A DNA stretch of 64,000 nucleotides from Microbacterium yannicii. GTDB taxonomy: Bacteria > Actinomycetota > Actinomycetes > Actinomycetales > Microbacteriaceae. The notes beneath the pieces are model-generated. The model was not told the origin of the DNA. It worked only from the letters and a program-made list of their open reading frames with translations, and did not search any database. Location of the stretch: positions 1-64,000 of the forward strand of contig NZ_JAMXMB010000039.1 in NCBI RefSeq assembly GCF_024055635.1, written 5' to 3'. Made by a program: the position numbers and the translations under genes. Position 1 is the stretch's first letter, and each line of letters opens with the position of its first letter. Positions 8,113 to 16,776 of this stretch are shown piece after piece.

Positions 8113-9030
8113 TCACTCGGCTGAGGGGGTGGGCGACGGGGTCGGGTCGGTCGGGACGTCATCTGGCGGAATGGGGTCGGGTACGACCGGATCGGGCTGG
8201 GTGGGTGACACGAGGCTCTCGTCGCTGTCGAAGGTCATGGGGTCGTCGTACACGCGGACGGTCGTGGTTACGCCCTCCGTCATCACCTCATACTCCTGCC
8301 AGGTGAACGGGGGCACGCCGCCGCCTGGGCAACCGATCTGGTCGGGGTCGATCTGCTCCAGAACACTCCGCAGCGTGCGGTACAGATCGCACTCGGCCTC
8401 GCCGTAGCCTGGCGGACGCGGCGGCGAGTAGAACTCACCCGTCGCTGGGTCCCTCGGCTGCCATGTTCGGTCGAGGCCGCTCGCGGAGTACGTCGCAAGG
8501 GCTGCGGCGGTCAGAGCCGCGGCACGCTCGAACTCTCCACGGCAGAGCGCCAGGCCCGCGTAGTACAGCACGACGTACCGCGGGTTCTGGAAGCCATGAA
8601 ATACGAAGCCCTCACCCGACGTGTCCTCGAGGTAACGCGCGGCGTCGTCGCAACTCGAGCGCAACGCGCCGTAGGCAGGGCCCTCGTTGTCTTGGGGGCT
8701 CGTGTCCGTCGGAGGCAACGCCCACCCGTAGACGACGGGTGCGGTGGGGGGTTCGCCCCCGCCCCCGCCGCCTCCGGCGCCCCCGCCTCCGGCGCCCCCG
8801 CCTCCGGCGCCCCCGCCTCCGCCGCCCCCGCCGAGCCCGGAATCGCTCGGCCCGGGCGTGGGATCGTTGCTGGCGGATGGAGCGCTCGGCGCAGGACCAG
8901 TGACCGGTGGTGGCGCGTACCCGCAGCCGGCGAGCACGACGACGCACGCGCTCAGAAGGAGGAGCGCACGTCCGGTCGGCGGCAAGGGAGAGGCGCCGTG
9001 GCGGCGCGGGTTGTTGTTCTCAGGGAACAT
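8113..9030 (-). CDS. Lipoprotein with Gly-rich linker, function unknown
   Basis: The protein is about 305 residues. A basic segment is followed by a hydrophobic stretch ending in the lipobox LAGC (lipid-anchor Cys about residue 36), so it should sit on the outer face of the membrane. A Ser/Pro-rich stretch and a glycine-rich linker of GGGGA units come next, then a compact domain of about 170 residues with a pair of Cys. The C-terminus is Pro/Asp/Thr-rich. I recognise no family. The ATG at 9030 has GAGGAGG upstream and overlaps the end of the preceding membrane-protein gene by 11 bases, so the two are co-translated. They probably work together at the cell surface. Confidence 0.75.
   Translation of the reverse strand: MFPENNNPRRHGASPLPPTGRALLLLSACVVVLAGCGYAPPPVTGPAPSAPSASNDPTPGPSDSGLGGGGGGGGAGGGGAGGGGAGGGGGGGEPPTAPVVYGWALPPTDTSPQDNEGPAYGALRSSCDDAARYLEDTSGEGFVFHGFQNPRYVVLYYAGLALCRGEFERAAALTAAALATYSASGLDRTWQPRDPATGEFYSPPRPPGYGEAECDLYRTLRSVLEQIDPDQIGCPGGGVPPFTWQEYEVMTEGVTTTVRVYDDPMTFDSDESLVSPTQPDPVVPDPIPPDDVPTDPTPSPTPSAE
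8771..8830. repeat. 15-bp tandem repeat in the lipoprotein gene
   Basis: Three identical 15-bp units (CCTCCGGCGCCCCCG) and a fourth with one change run in register with the reading frame and encode GGGGA units. Copy number could change by slippage without breaking the frame, altering linker length. Confidence 0.85.
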
Positions 9031-9991
9031 CGTCGGCCTCCTCGATGGTGGATGTGTCGGTAGGACACTCGGTGGCGGCGGTGTCTGTGCGCAGGCCGTC
9101 GAGATCGCGCACGAATGCGAACCGCAGGTCTTCGGCATCCGCGGGGAGGACGAATATCACTCCGTAGCGCGGACTCCACTCGTCCGATACGAGGAAGTAC
9201 CGTCCGTTGGTGGATTCCATCAGTCGCAGCCCGCTGTAGTGGTGGCGCAGCTCGGCGTCCGTGCTGATGCATGTCTCGACAACACCGGGTGCGCGGAGGT
9301 CCAGGGGGCGGGCGCTGGAGATCTCCACACCAGGCAGCGTCGAGATCCTGGACTCGTACTCTCGCGCGAGCTCGTCCCCCTCGACGACGGCGAAGTTCGC
9401 CGCCGACCAGAAGAGGCCGACCGCGACCAGCAGTGCGACGGCGCCGCGGAGGACACCGTCGGCGAGGGGCGTGAACGGGAGCCCGCCGCTGCGCGTGCTG
9501 CGAAGGTGCACGCTGTACAGCAGCAGAAGGAGCGCGGTCGCGCAGACGAGCGGAGAGAGGCGGAACGCCCACGGATCGTTGATCCAGCCGACGGCCACGC
9601 CCAGTACGAACAGCATGACGGCCACCAGCCAGAGCCACCGCTCTGTCCACTCCAGAACGGAACTCGACGGCTCGTCGCGACGCAGCAGCCGCAGCCGATG
9701 ATCTGCCCACACCCACAGCAGGCCCACGCCGGCGGCGACCACGGGGATCCAGAAGACGGAGCGGATGCTGCGGCGCACGTAGTCGTCGACGGTCATGCCG
9801 AAGATCGCCTCATCCGCTCCGAGCGCGAGCGACATCCGGTCGGCGCGGACCCAGCCGAAGTACACGAGGAGGGCGGTCAGCACGCTGACGTTGGCGACTA
9901 CGGCGAGGAGCGCCTTCACCATCGAACTCCGCGTCTCGCGGTCGGCCTCAGGCTCGGTTACCGCCGCGCTCCGCCCGCCTGGATCCTCCAT
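9020..9991 (-). CDS. Membrane protein of unknown function
   Basis: The protein is about 323 residues. Hydrophobic segments are visible near residues 25-45, 75-95, 110-150 and 170-190. They are followed by a soluble domain of about 130 residues that should be extracytoplasmic if the topology is simple. No catalytic motif is recognisable. The start is uncertain: the ATG at 9991 is kept as the longer plausible one, but the ATG at 9922 (MVKALL) has CGGAG at good spacing and begins right before the first membrane segment. It overlaps the following lipoprotein gene by 11 bases, which points to a functional pair. Confidence 0.7.
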   Translation of the reverse strand: MEDPGGRSAAVTEPEADRETRSSMVKALLAVVANVSVLTALLVYFGWVRADRMSLALGADEAIFGMTVDDYVRRSIRSVFWIPVVAAGVGLLWVWADHRLRLLRRDEPSSSVLEWTERWLWLVAVMLFVLGVAVGWINDPWAFRLSPLVCATALLLLLYSVHLRSTRSGGLPFTPLADGVLRGAVALLVAVGLFWSAANFAVVEGDELAREYESRISTLPGVEISSARPLDLRAPGVVETCISTDAELRHHYSGLRLMESTNGRYFLVSDEWSPRYGVIFVLPADAEDLRFAFVRDLDGLRTDTAATECPTDTSTIEEADDVP

Positions 9992-10160
9992 GCTGATGAG
10001 AGCTGTGGCGCCTCTTGGCTGATACGGCGCGCGCCGGAACGTGCGCGGCACGGACACTTCGCGCCACCTGAGCCTGGCCCGCCGGGGCGGGCGCATTCTG
10101 GCACCACCAGTGGCAAGGAGGGCGCCGCGGAGCTGTGTCGGTCCGCCCGAACATCGGGAG

Positions 10161-11234
10161 TCAGAAGCGGGTGAAGCCCGCGGTGGCCGCCTCATCTGGA
10201 CGGCCGGGATAGACGTCCAGCGCGAACGTCTCCGTGTCGATGGCGATCGTGAGGAGCGTCGTCCACTGGTCCACGCGAGGCAGCGCGGGGTCCGGCGTCA
10301 TGCACACCGGTGCGTCGGCGCCCAGGCCTCCGCAGACAGCGAGTGCCCGCGCAGTCGGGTCAGGGCCCGTCAGCCGCCCGCGCACGGTATCGAGGTGCGC
10401 GTACCGCGCCCGCGTCGTCGAGTCGTTCGGCACCGTGTCGCCGGACGACAGGCGGGCGTCGAGGAAGTGATTGGTGTGGAGCAGCCAGCCGTCCGCCGCG
10501 GGACCGACGACGCCGAGGCCGGCGGGGGAGAGCTCGAGCGAGGCGGCACGAGAACCGGCGGGACCGGTCTCGAAGACGGTCAGCACCGTCGAGGCGCTCA
10601 CCGTCGCGCTCGCCGCGATGCGACGCGCGTCCTCGATCGATCGCGCTTCATCCAGCACGCGCCGTGCGATCGCGTGGACCGGTACGCCGCCCGCGTCCGA
10701 GTCCGACACGTGGGAGAGGATGTTGAAGTGCAGGCCCAACCCGGCGCTGTTCACACCGATCTTCGCCGCGGTGCCGAACTCGGTGAACAGCTTCACGTCG
10801 AGGCCTGCGTCTGATGGGAACTCCCACAGCAGCCCCTCGGGCGTCAGGAAGTCGTGCCAGTCCCACGTCTGGATCGACTCGGCGGGCTGACCGGGGCCGA
10901 CGTGGACGGCGGTGGAGCACTCGCCCTCGGTGCGCGGCGGAGCCGCCGCCAGGATCTCCGTGCGCGCGCCCACGGCTGCGAGCCGCCAGCGTTCGAGCTG
11001 CGCCGCATCGGCTATGGCGTCGGCTTCGGCCGCGAGCTCGGGAGCCCACGCCGTGAGGGCTGCGCTGCTGCGCTCTGCAATGCCGCGCACTTCACCGGAG
11101 GGAACGCCGAGTTCGGCGAAATGCGCGAGGTACAGCGCCGCCGTGCGCTGGAACTGCGGTGCGAACGCCGCCCCGAGCTCGCGGCCTCGCGCGACCGGGT
11201 CCCGCGAGGTCGACGCTGCGGTGCGGAGCTGCAT
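10161..11234 (-). CDS. C45-family (isopenicillin-N acyltransferase-like) hydrolase
   Basis: The protein has 357 residues. The centre carries GECSTAV, whose Cys matches the self-processing nucleophile of peptidase family C45/acyl-coenzyme A:6-aminopenicillanic-acid acyltransferases; these Ntn hydrolases cut themselves before that Cys and then act on amide bonds. WDWH shortly after it and the later NHF segment also fit the family. There is no signal peptide. The gene is the last of three minus-strand genes (with an amidase and an agmatine deiminase) that all act on C-N bonds, so a shared catabolic route for an N-acylated amine or peptide is plausible. The natural substrate is not known. Confidence 0.82.
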   Translation of the reverse strand: MQLRTAASTSRDPVARGRELGAAFAPQFQRTAALYLAHFAELGVPSGEVRGIAERSSAALTAWAPELAAEADAIADAAQLERWRLAAVGARTEILAAAPPRTEGECSTAVHVGPGQPAESIQTWDWHDFLTPEGLLWEFPSDAGLDVKLFTEFGTAAKIGVNSAGLGLHFNILSHVSDSDAGGVPVHAIARRVLDEARSIEDARRIAASATVSASTVLTVFETGPAGSRAASLELSPAGLGVVGPAADGWLLHTNHFLDARLSSGDTVPNDSTTRARYAHLDTVRGRLTGPDPTARALAVCGGLGADAPVCMTPDPALPRVDQWTTLLTIAIDTETFALDVYPGRPDEAATAGFTRF

Positions 11235-11322
11235 GGCGGTTCCTTCGGACGGGCAGGGGCGCGGGTGCGCCCTTCGTGGCGATTCTGCCCCGGAACGCCG
11301 CGATGCGCGCGGCCGCTGCGGA

Positions 11323-13050
11323 TCAGAGCTCGGGCGTCCGCGGGGGAGCGGTCCGGCGCGCGCGGAGCGCCTCGAAGGCGGCGGCCCAGGCGAGCAGCTC
11401 GGGGTCGCTGTACGCGCGCCCGGCGACCGTCAGGCCCACCGGCATCCCGATGTCCGGCATCGTCCCCATCGGAACGGTGACCGTCGGCACGCCCAGGTGC
11501 CGCATCGCGAGGTTGCCGTTGGCGACCCACACCCCGTTGCGCCAGCCGAGATCGGCGGACGCCTCGTTCACGTCCATGTCGGCGGGGCCGACGTCGGCGA
11601 CCGCCGGGAAGACCACCGCGTCGAGGCCGAGTTCCGACATCCATTCCTCCAGGTCGCGGCGGCGGGTCTCTTCGAGCCCGCGCACGCCGCCCTCGATCTC
11701 GGGGATGTCGGTGAACGACGCGTACCGGTGCTCGCGCACCTGTGCCGGGTACGTCGCGATGTCGTCGTCGAACCCGGTGTAGCGGTCGGGGAGTGCGCCG
11801 GGCGGGTGCGGGAAGATCGCCGCGGCGTCGACGTCGTCGAGCCGGTGGAGGGCCGGGTCGCCGTTCGCACGCAGGAAGTCGTCCCACGCCCACGCCGACA
11901 GGTCGACGATCTCGCGATGCAGGAACTCCGGGGTCACCAGGCCCCGCGTCATGATGGTGGGGGCACCAGGGCGGTCTCCCTCGTAGTTCGTCACGAGCGG
12001 GAAGTCGACTTCCACGACCTCGGCGCCCGCGGACTCGAGATCGCGGCGCGCCGTCTGCCACAGCGCGATGACGGATGCGCGGGTCTCGACGCGCGTGCCC
12101 GTCGGTCCGCCGATGCCGCCGTCCGGGTTCGTGCCGGCGTCGGCGTCGGCGTTGACGTACATCCGGGGCACGCCGAAGCGGCGGCCGGCGAGCGTCGCGC
12201 GGGCGTTGTCGGCGTCGCCCGAGCCGAGCGCGGGGAACGAGGCGGGACGCGTGGCCGCGGCATCCGGAATCGGGATCCACGGCTGTGCGCGCCAGAAGTC
12301 GCCGCGCGTCTCGGGATCGCGGGCGACGAGCACATCGAGGATCTCGAGCATGTCGGCCATCGTGCGCGTGTGCGGCACGACGACATCCATCGTGGGCACG
12401 AGCGGCCAGTTGCCGCGCACCGAGATCACCCCGCGCGAGGGCGTGTACGCACACAGCGCGTTGTTCGACGCGGGTGCTCGGCCGCTCGACCAGGTCTCCT
12501 CGCCGAGTCCGAAGGCGGCGAACGACGCGGCGGTCGCGGTGCCCGAGCCGTTCGACGAGCCGGATCCGAACGCCGACGTCAGGAAGTCGGCGTTGTACGG
12601 ACTCTCGGCGCGGCCGTACAGCCCGCGCTGCATGCCACCGTTGGCCATCGGGGGCATGTTGGTGAGTCCGATCAGCACGCAGCCGGCCGCGCGCAGCCGC
12701 TCGATCGAGAACGCATCGCGCTGGGCGACGAGGTCGGCGAACGCGGGCGAGCCGGCCGCCACGGTGAGTCCCTTCGCGAGGAACGAGTCCTTCGCCGTGT
12801 ACGGGATGCCGTCGAGCGGCCCGAGCGTGCGGCCATCGGCTCGACGAGCATCGGATGCCGCGGCCTCGGCCCGCGCGTCGGGGTTGCGCACGACCACGGC
12901 GTTGAGCGCGGTGGCCGTGCCGGGAGCGTCGAACGCCTCGATGCGGGCCAGGTAGGCGTCGAGCAGCCCGACGGCGGTCACCGTGCCGGACTCCAGTGCG
13001 GAGCGCAGCTCGGCGATCGTCGCTTCCACGACGGGGAAGTGGCGGGTCAT
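11323..13050 (-). CDS. Amidase (amidase signature family)
   Basis: The protein has 575 residues, longer than GatA-type amidases. The catalytic Lys is in IPYTAKDSF, the bridging Ser lies in the glycine/serine stretch GSGSSNGSGTA, and the nucleophile Ser in TWSSGRAPAS matches the usual TGGSIRxPA. It should hydrolyse a carboxamide in the cytoplasm. The motif differs enough from GatA (no partner gatB/gatC nearby) that a catabolic amidase is more likely than the tRNA amidotransferase. ACGGAG precedes the ATG at 13050. A 230-bp repeat element separates it from the agmatine deiminase upstream, so co-transcription is uncertain. Confidence 0.9.
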   Translation of the reverse strand: MTRHFPVVEATIAELRSALESGTVTAVGLLDAYLARIEAFDAPGTATALNAVVVRNPDARAEAAASDARRADGRTLGPLDGIPYTAKDSFLAKGLTVAAGSPAFADLVAQRDAFSIERLRAAGCVLIGLTNMPPMANGGMQRGLYGRAESPYNADFLTSAFGSGSSNGSGTATAASFAAFGLGEETWSSGRAPASNNALCAYTPSRGVISVRGNWPLVPTMDVVVPHTRTMADMLEILDVLVARDPETRGDFWRAQPWIPIPDAAATRPASFPALGSGDADNARATLAGRRFGVPRMYVNADADAGTNPDGGIGGPTGTRVETRASVIALWQTARRDLESAGAEVVEVDFPLVTNYEGDRPGAPTIMTRGLVTPEFLHREIVDLSAWAWDDFLRANGDPALHRLDDVDAAAIFPHPPGALPDRYTGFDDDIATYPAQVREHRYASFTDIPEIEGGVRGLEETRRRDLEEWMSELGLDAVVFPAVADVGPADMDVNEASADLGWRNGVWVANGNLAMRHLGVPTVTVPMGTMPDIGMPVGLTVAGRAYSDPELLAWAAAFEALRARRTAPPRTPEL

Positions 13051-13070
13051 AGGTCAGCTCCGTGTTCGGT

Positions 13071-13300
13071 GCGCTTCGTCTCGCTCGTTCCTCGCTCGCT
13101 CAGCGACCGGGTGGTCTCGCTCGTTCCTCGCTCGCTCAGCGACCGGGTGGTCTCGCTCGTTCCTCGCTCGCTCAGCGACCGGGTGGTCTCGCTCGTTCCT
13201 CGCTCGCTCAGCGACCGGTGGGAGGTCGCTGCGGGAGCGAGTGCCTGCGGCTGGATTCCGGTCGCTGAGCGAGGGAGCGCCAGCGACCGAGACGAAGCGC
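13071..13300. repeat. Repeat element: four 36-bp tandem units inside 13-bp inverted ends
   Basis: Four 36-bp units begin at 13078, 13114, 13150 and 13186, nearly identical, with no spacers. The stretch is bounded by perfect inverted ends GCGCTTCGTCTCG (13071-13083) and CGAGACGAAGCGC (13288-13300). A fifth, inverted and degenerate version (GGTCGCTGAGCGAG) lies at 13260-13273. The inner part of the unit recurs, inverted, at 40697-40730. The region contains no gene of its own; its small open frames are by-products of the repeat. Confidence 0.9.
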
Positions 13301-14335
13301 TCATCGGGTCACCGCCGGCTGCTGCTGGGTGATGCAGTGGATGCCGCCGCCGCCCGCGAAGATCTGGCGGGCGTCGACCGTCACGGCGCGCCGCCCGGGG
13401 TAGGCGGCCTCGAGGATGTCGCGCGCCTGCGCGTCCGCGCGCTCCTCGCCGAAGCCGCACGCGATCACGCCGCCGTTGACGACCAGGTGGTTGACGTAGC
13501 TGTAGTCGACGAAGCCCTCGCCGTCGCGCAGCGTCTCGGGTGCGGGCAGGTCGATGATCTCGAAGGCGCGGCCCGCGGCATCCGTCTGCTCCGAGAGGAA
13601 GGTGCGCAGCTCGCGCGATACGGCGAAGTCGGGATGCTGCGGATCCTGCTGAGCGTGCAGCAGCAGGCGGCCGGGAGTGGGGATCGTCGCGACGATGTCG
13701 ACATGCCCGTTCGTGCCGAAGTCGTCGTAGTCGCGGGTGAGGCCGCGCGGCAGCCAGATGACCTTCGTGGCTCCGATCGTGCGGTGAAGCTCCGCCTCGA
13801 CGCGGGCCTTGTCGGCGAAGCGGTTGCGGCGCGGGTCGAGCTGCACGGTCTCGGTGACGAGGACCGTGCCTTCGCCGTCGACGTGGATGCCGCCGCCCTC
13901 GTTCACGAGCAGGGAGCTGACCACTTCGGCTCCCACCAGCCCGGCGGTGAAGCGGGCGTGCTCGGCGGCCTTGGTCCACGACGCCCACTCGGGGGCGCCC
14001 CAGCCGTTGAACACCCAGTCGACCCCGCCGAGGACGCCCGGGCGCTCGTCGTCGACGACGAACGTGGGCCCGTGGTCCCGGAACCAGAACTCGTCCACGG
14101 GGGTCTCGACGATCTCGATGCCCGAGTCGAGCATGCGACGTGCGCGCCCGGCCCTCGACGGATCGACCAGCATCGTGACCGGCTCGAAGTCGGCGACGGC
14201 GTTCGCGACGGTGCTCCACGCCGCGTAGAAGCGCTCCTGCTCGGCCGGATCGTCGCCGAGGGTCGGACCCTCGTTCGGGAACGCCATCCACGTGCGCTCG
14301 TGGGGATCGCCTTCATGCGGCATCCTCCAGGCCAT
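13301..14335 (-). CDS. Agmatine deiminase-family protein
   Basis: The protein is about 344 residues. It begins MAWRMPHEGDPHERTWMAFP, close to the standard opening of agmatine deiminases, and ends with GGGGIHCITQQ, which carries the catalytic Cys. FRDHGP and NEGGGIHVDG supply substrate-binding residues. The enzyme would convert agmatine to N-carbamoylputrescine and ammonia. The ATG at 14335 has GAGGG at a suitable distance; an ATG at 14386 would add 17 residues but abuts the operator with no room for a ribosome-binding site. It is divergent from a TetR gene at 14433, with a perfect 18-bp palindrome between them. Bacterial peptidyl-arginine deiminases share this fold, so the substrate remains to be shown. 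Confidence 0.88.
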   Translation of the reverse strand: MAWRMPHEGDPHERTWMAFPNEGPTLGDDPAEQERFYAAWSTVANAVADFEPVTMLVDPSRAGRARRMLDSGIEIVETPVDEFWFRDHGPTFVVDDERPGVLGGVDWVFNGWGAPEWASWTKAAEHARFTAGLVGAEVVSSLLVNEGGGIHVDGEGTVLVTETVQLDPRRNRFADKARVEAELHRTIGATKVIWLPRGLTRDYDDFGTNGHVDIVATIPTPGRLLLHAQQDPQHPDFAVSRELRTFLSEQTDAAGRAFEIIDLPAPETLRDGEGFVDYSYVNHLVVNGGVIACGFGEERADAQARDILEAAYPGRRAVTVDARQIFAGGGGIHCITQQQPAVTR

Positions 14336-14387
14336 CGTCGCCCTCGTCTCTGCGCGGCTCGCGGGGGTCCGGCTGCGCGTCGTCATA

Positions 14388-14405
14388 ATTGATCTAGCGA
14401 TCAAT
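14388..14405. promoter_or_regulatory. Perfect palindromic operator between deiminase and TetR genes
   Basis: ATTGATC, the spacer TAGC and GATCAAT form an 18-bp symmetric site (7-bp arms) in an AT-rich patch. It lies 28 bases before the ATG at 14433 and covers the expected -35 region of that gene (a -10-like TATGCT is at 14418-14423). Binding of the adjacent TetR protein would block both divergent promoters. Confidence 0.72.
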
Positions 14406-14432
14406 AGAGAAGATACCTATGCTGGCGAGACC

Positions 14433-15065
14433 ATGTCAAGCACATCGTCACGACCGCGCATCCGCAAGGCTCCGGCCGAACGCGCCGCCGAGATCGTCGC
14501 CGCCGCGACCGCGATCGCCCGCGAGCAAGGCCTCAGCGCGCTCACGCTGCGCGCCATCGCGGAGCGGGCGGGCGTCGCCTCTGGGCTCGTCGCCCACTAC
14601 GAGCCGTCGATGGACGACCTCGTGGCGCGCGTGTACGCCGACCTTGTGGAGGAGGAGGTGCGCGACGTCGAGCAGGTCGTCGGCGCGGTCGCCGATCCAG
14701 CCGAGCGGCTGGGCGCACTCATCGAGACCCTCATGGACGGCGGACGCGACGAGCTCACGGTCGTGTGGGTCGAAGGCTGGGCGATGGCCCGCCGCAACGA
14801 CGCGCTCGCCGTCGCGGTCCGGGCGCAGATGCAGCGGTGGCAGACGCTCGTCGAGGCGATCGTGGCGGACGGATGCCGCACCGGCGCGTTCTCCACGACA
14901 GAGCCGGGGGAGGTCGCGTGGGAGCTCATCGGCATGATCGACGGGCTCAACGCCCAGTCGCTGGCGCGCGGCACCGACACCACCCGCTTCGCGCCGCGCA
15001 CGGCCCGCGCGGCAGAGGCGCTCGTGGGCGCGCGGCCCGGATCGGTGGCGGTGACCGCGAGATGA
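14433..15065 (+). CDS. TetR-family regulator (BetI-like)
   Basis: The protein has 210 residues. The DNA-binding domain LSALTLRAIAERAGVASGLVAHY at about residues 28-50 resembles BetI and other regulators with a C-terminal TetR_C_6-type domain. The ATG at 14433 follows directly after the operator region and is the natural start. It is probably autoregulated and controls the divergent deiminase gene. By position it may also head a message with the next two genes, a phosphotransferase-like protein and an M23 peptidase (gaps of 40 and 5 bases). The inducer may be an amine or betaine-like compound, by analogy with BetI only. Confidence 0.88.
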   Translation: MSSTSSRPRIRKAPAERAAEIVAAATAIAREQGLSALTLRAIAERAGVASGLVAHYEPSMDDLVARVYADLVEEEVRDVEQVVGAVADPAERLGALIETLMDGGRDELTVVWVEGWAMARRNDALAVAVRAQMQRWQTLVEAIVADGCRTGAFSTTEPGEVAWELIGMIDGLNAQSLARGTDTTRFAPRTARAAEALVGARPGSVAVTAR

Positions 15066-15105
15066 TCGACGACGTCCGCGCCGATCGCAGGAGGGGCCCC
15101 GAGCA

Positions 15106-16044
15106 ATGAGCCGTCTCGCATGGCATGACATCTCTGCGCCGGTGCGGGCGCAGATCGAGGAGGTGCTCGGCGGCCCGGTCGTCGAGGCGGTGTCGCAGCC
15201 TGGCGGCTACTCGCCCGGCTCGGCCGACCGGGTCGTGACCGCGTCCGGTCGTCGGGCGTTCGTCAAGGCCGCCAGTCCGGCGGTCAACATCGACACTCCC
15301 GACATCCACCGTCGCGAGGCGGCGATCAGCGCCCGGCTTCCGGCCGCCGTCCCGGCGCCGCAGCTCATCGGCGCGGTCGACGACGGAGAGTGGATCGCAC
15401 TCGTCCTCGACGACGTCGAGGGACGGCATCCGTCCACTCCGTGGCAGCCCCGCGAACTGGCGGCCGTCTTCGACGCGCTGCAGCAGGTCGGGTCCGTCGC
15501 ACTCCCCGCCGACGTGCCGGTGGCGGATGCCGGCGACGAGCTCGCCCAGGACGGCGTGGCGAGGTGGCGCATTCTCGATGCCGACGCCGTTCCCACGCTG
15601 CCCGGCGGGCTCGACTCCTGGGTGCGCGGGCATCTGGACGAGCTGACGGATGCCGCGGCCCAGGGAGTCTCGGACGCTCGCGGCGATCGGCTCGTGCACT
15701 ACGACACCCGAGCCGACAACATCCTGCTGCGCCCGGACGACTCGGTCGTGCTGGTCGACTGGCCGTGGGCCGCCCGCGGCGCCGGATGGTTCGACGCGCT
15801 GACGCTGCTGGTCAACGTGCGGTACTACGACCCGCGCGCCGACGTCGAAGGCATGATCGCGGCTCATGGAGTGTTCGACGGCATGCCCGCGGACGCGGCG
15901 ACCCACGTGCTGGCCGCGTTCTCCGGGATGTTCCTCGAGGCGTCGCTGCGGCCGGATCCGCCGCGGATGCCGACGCTGCGCACGTTCCAGCGCGACCAGG
16001 CCGTGGTGACGCTGGACTGGGTGCGCGAACGCTGGGAGGGTTGA
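15106..16044 (+). CDS. Aminoglycoside phosphotransferase-like kinase
   Basis: The protein has 312 residues. The motif LVHYDTRADNILL is the catalytic loop of the APH/choline-kinase fold (Asp base, Asn for Mg), and VLVDWPWA is the metal-binding Asp segment; the Lys of the N-lobe is in AFVKAA. Proteins of this group phosphorylate small molecules (aminoglycosides, choline, homoserine and others). Nothing in the sequence fixes the substrate, and it should not be called a resistance gene. GGAGG is upstream of the ATG at 15106. It lies between the TetR gene and an M23 peptidase on the same strand. Confidence 0.82.
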   Translation: MSRLAWHDISAPVRAQIEEVLGGPVVEAVSQPGGYSPGSADRVVTASGRRAFVKAASPAVNIDTPDIHRREAAISARLPAAVPAPQLIGAVDDGEWIALVLDDVEGRHPSTPWQPRELAAVFDALQQVGSVALPADVPVADAGDELAQDGVARWRILDADAVPTLPGGLDSWVRGHLDELTDAAAQGVSDARGDRLVHYDTRADNILLRPDDSVVLVDWPWAARGAGWFDALTLLVNVRYYDPRADVEGMIAAHGVFDGMPADAATHVLAAFSGMFLEASLRPDPPRMPTLRTFQRDQAVVTLDWVRERWEG

Positions 16045-16049
16045 CTGCC

Positions 16050-16751
16050 GTGGGTGAACTCGACGATCCGGTGGTGGTGCAGTTCCCGCTTCGCGGGGAG
16101 GGCTGGATGGCCGTCACGACACCGGACGCTCGTATCCCGAGTCACGGCGTCGACATCCTCGGGCAGCGCTTCGCCTTCGATTTCGTGCGCGTCGACGACC
16201 GGCCGGGCGTGCACGTGCATCCGGCGTCGACCTTCACCTCCTCCACCGTGGGCGGACGCACGGACGAGTGCTACGCGTGGAACGCGCAGATCCGCGCGCC
16301 GTTCGATGGGGAGGTGGTGGCGGCATCCGACGGTGTCGCCGAACGCCGGTGGATCAACCCCGTCCGCGAGGCGGCGCGCATGATCTGGAACGGCATCACG
16401 TTCCGTCCCCACAAGATCCCGGCGATCCTCGGCAACCACGTGATCCTCCGCGCCGGTGACGTCTACGCGGGATTCGCGCACCTCCGCCCCGGCACCGTGC
16501 AGGTGCGGCTCGGCGATCGCGTCGCCACCGGCGACGTGATCGGCAACGTCGGCCACACCGGCAACTCGACCTCGCCGCACCTGCACTTCCAGCTCATGGA
16601 CTCCGCCGACCTCTTGAGCGCGAGGGGCATCGCGTGCGCGTTCGCCGCCTACGACGTGCGCGCTGAGGACGGCTCGTGGCGACGCGTCGAGCGCGGCATC
16701 CCGGGCTCACGCGAGCGCATCCGCTCGGTGGATGCCGGCTCCGGCGCATAG
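16050..16751 (+). CDS. M23-family (LytM-like) peptidase
   Basis: The protein is about 233 residues. The C-terminal half contains the lysostaphin/LytM fold with GNHVILRAG, YAGFAHLRPG and the final HLHFQLM, which supplies zinc-binding His residues. GxxxGxVGxTGNS precedes it, as in M23 enzymes. No signal peptide is visible, unusual for a peptidoglycan hydrolase, so it may be cytoplasmic or have another role. I use the GTG at 16050, nine bases after GGGAGGG and just past the end of the kinase gene; a TTG at 16041 is also in frame. The frame remains open far upstream over the kinase gene, but that part is out-of-frame kinase sequence. Confidence 0.85.
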   Translation: MGELDDPVVVQFPLRGEGWMAVTTPDARIPSHGVDILGQRFAFDFVRVDDRPGVHVHPASTFTSSTVGGRTDECYAWNAQIRAPFDGEVVAASDGVAERRWINPVREAARMIWNGITFRPHKIPAILGNHVILRAGDVYAGFAHLRPGTVQVRLGDRVATGDVIGNVGHTGNSTSPHLHFQLMDSADLLSARGIACAFAAYDVRAEDGSWRRVERGIPGSRERIRSVDAGSGA

Positions 16752-16776
16752 CGTTACCGCCTCCCTCGCCGCGCCG

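Noticed and set aside
11323..13050. GatA, the amidase subunit of tRNA amidotransferase
   Set aside because: It is much longer than GatA, differs at the nucleophile loop, and has no gatB or gatC next to it; a catabolic amidase fits better.
13078..13221. 36-bp repeats resembling a CRISPR array
   Set aside because: The repeats follow one another with no spacers, there are no cas genes in the window, and the unit is bounded by inverted ends, so it is a tandem repeat element.
15106..16044. An aminoglycoside-resistance gene
   Set aside because: The fold is right, but the same fold serves choline, homoserine and other kinases. Nothing specific points to antibiotics, and the context is amine metabolism.
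15390..16049. The large plus-strand frame upstream of the M23 gene as part of the peptidase
   Set aside because: This part is the kinase gene read in another frame; the peptidase proper starts after GGGAGGG at 16050.
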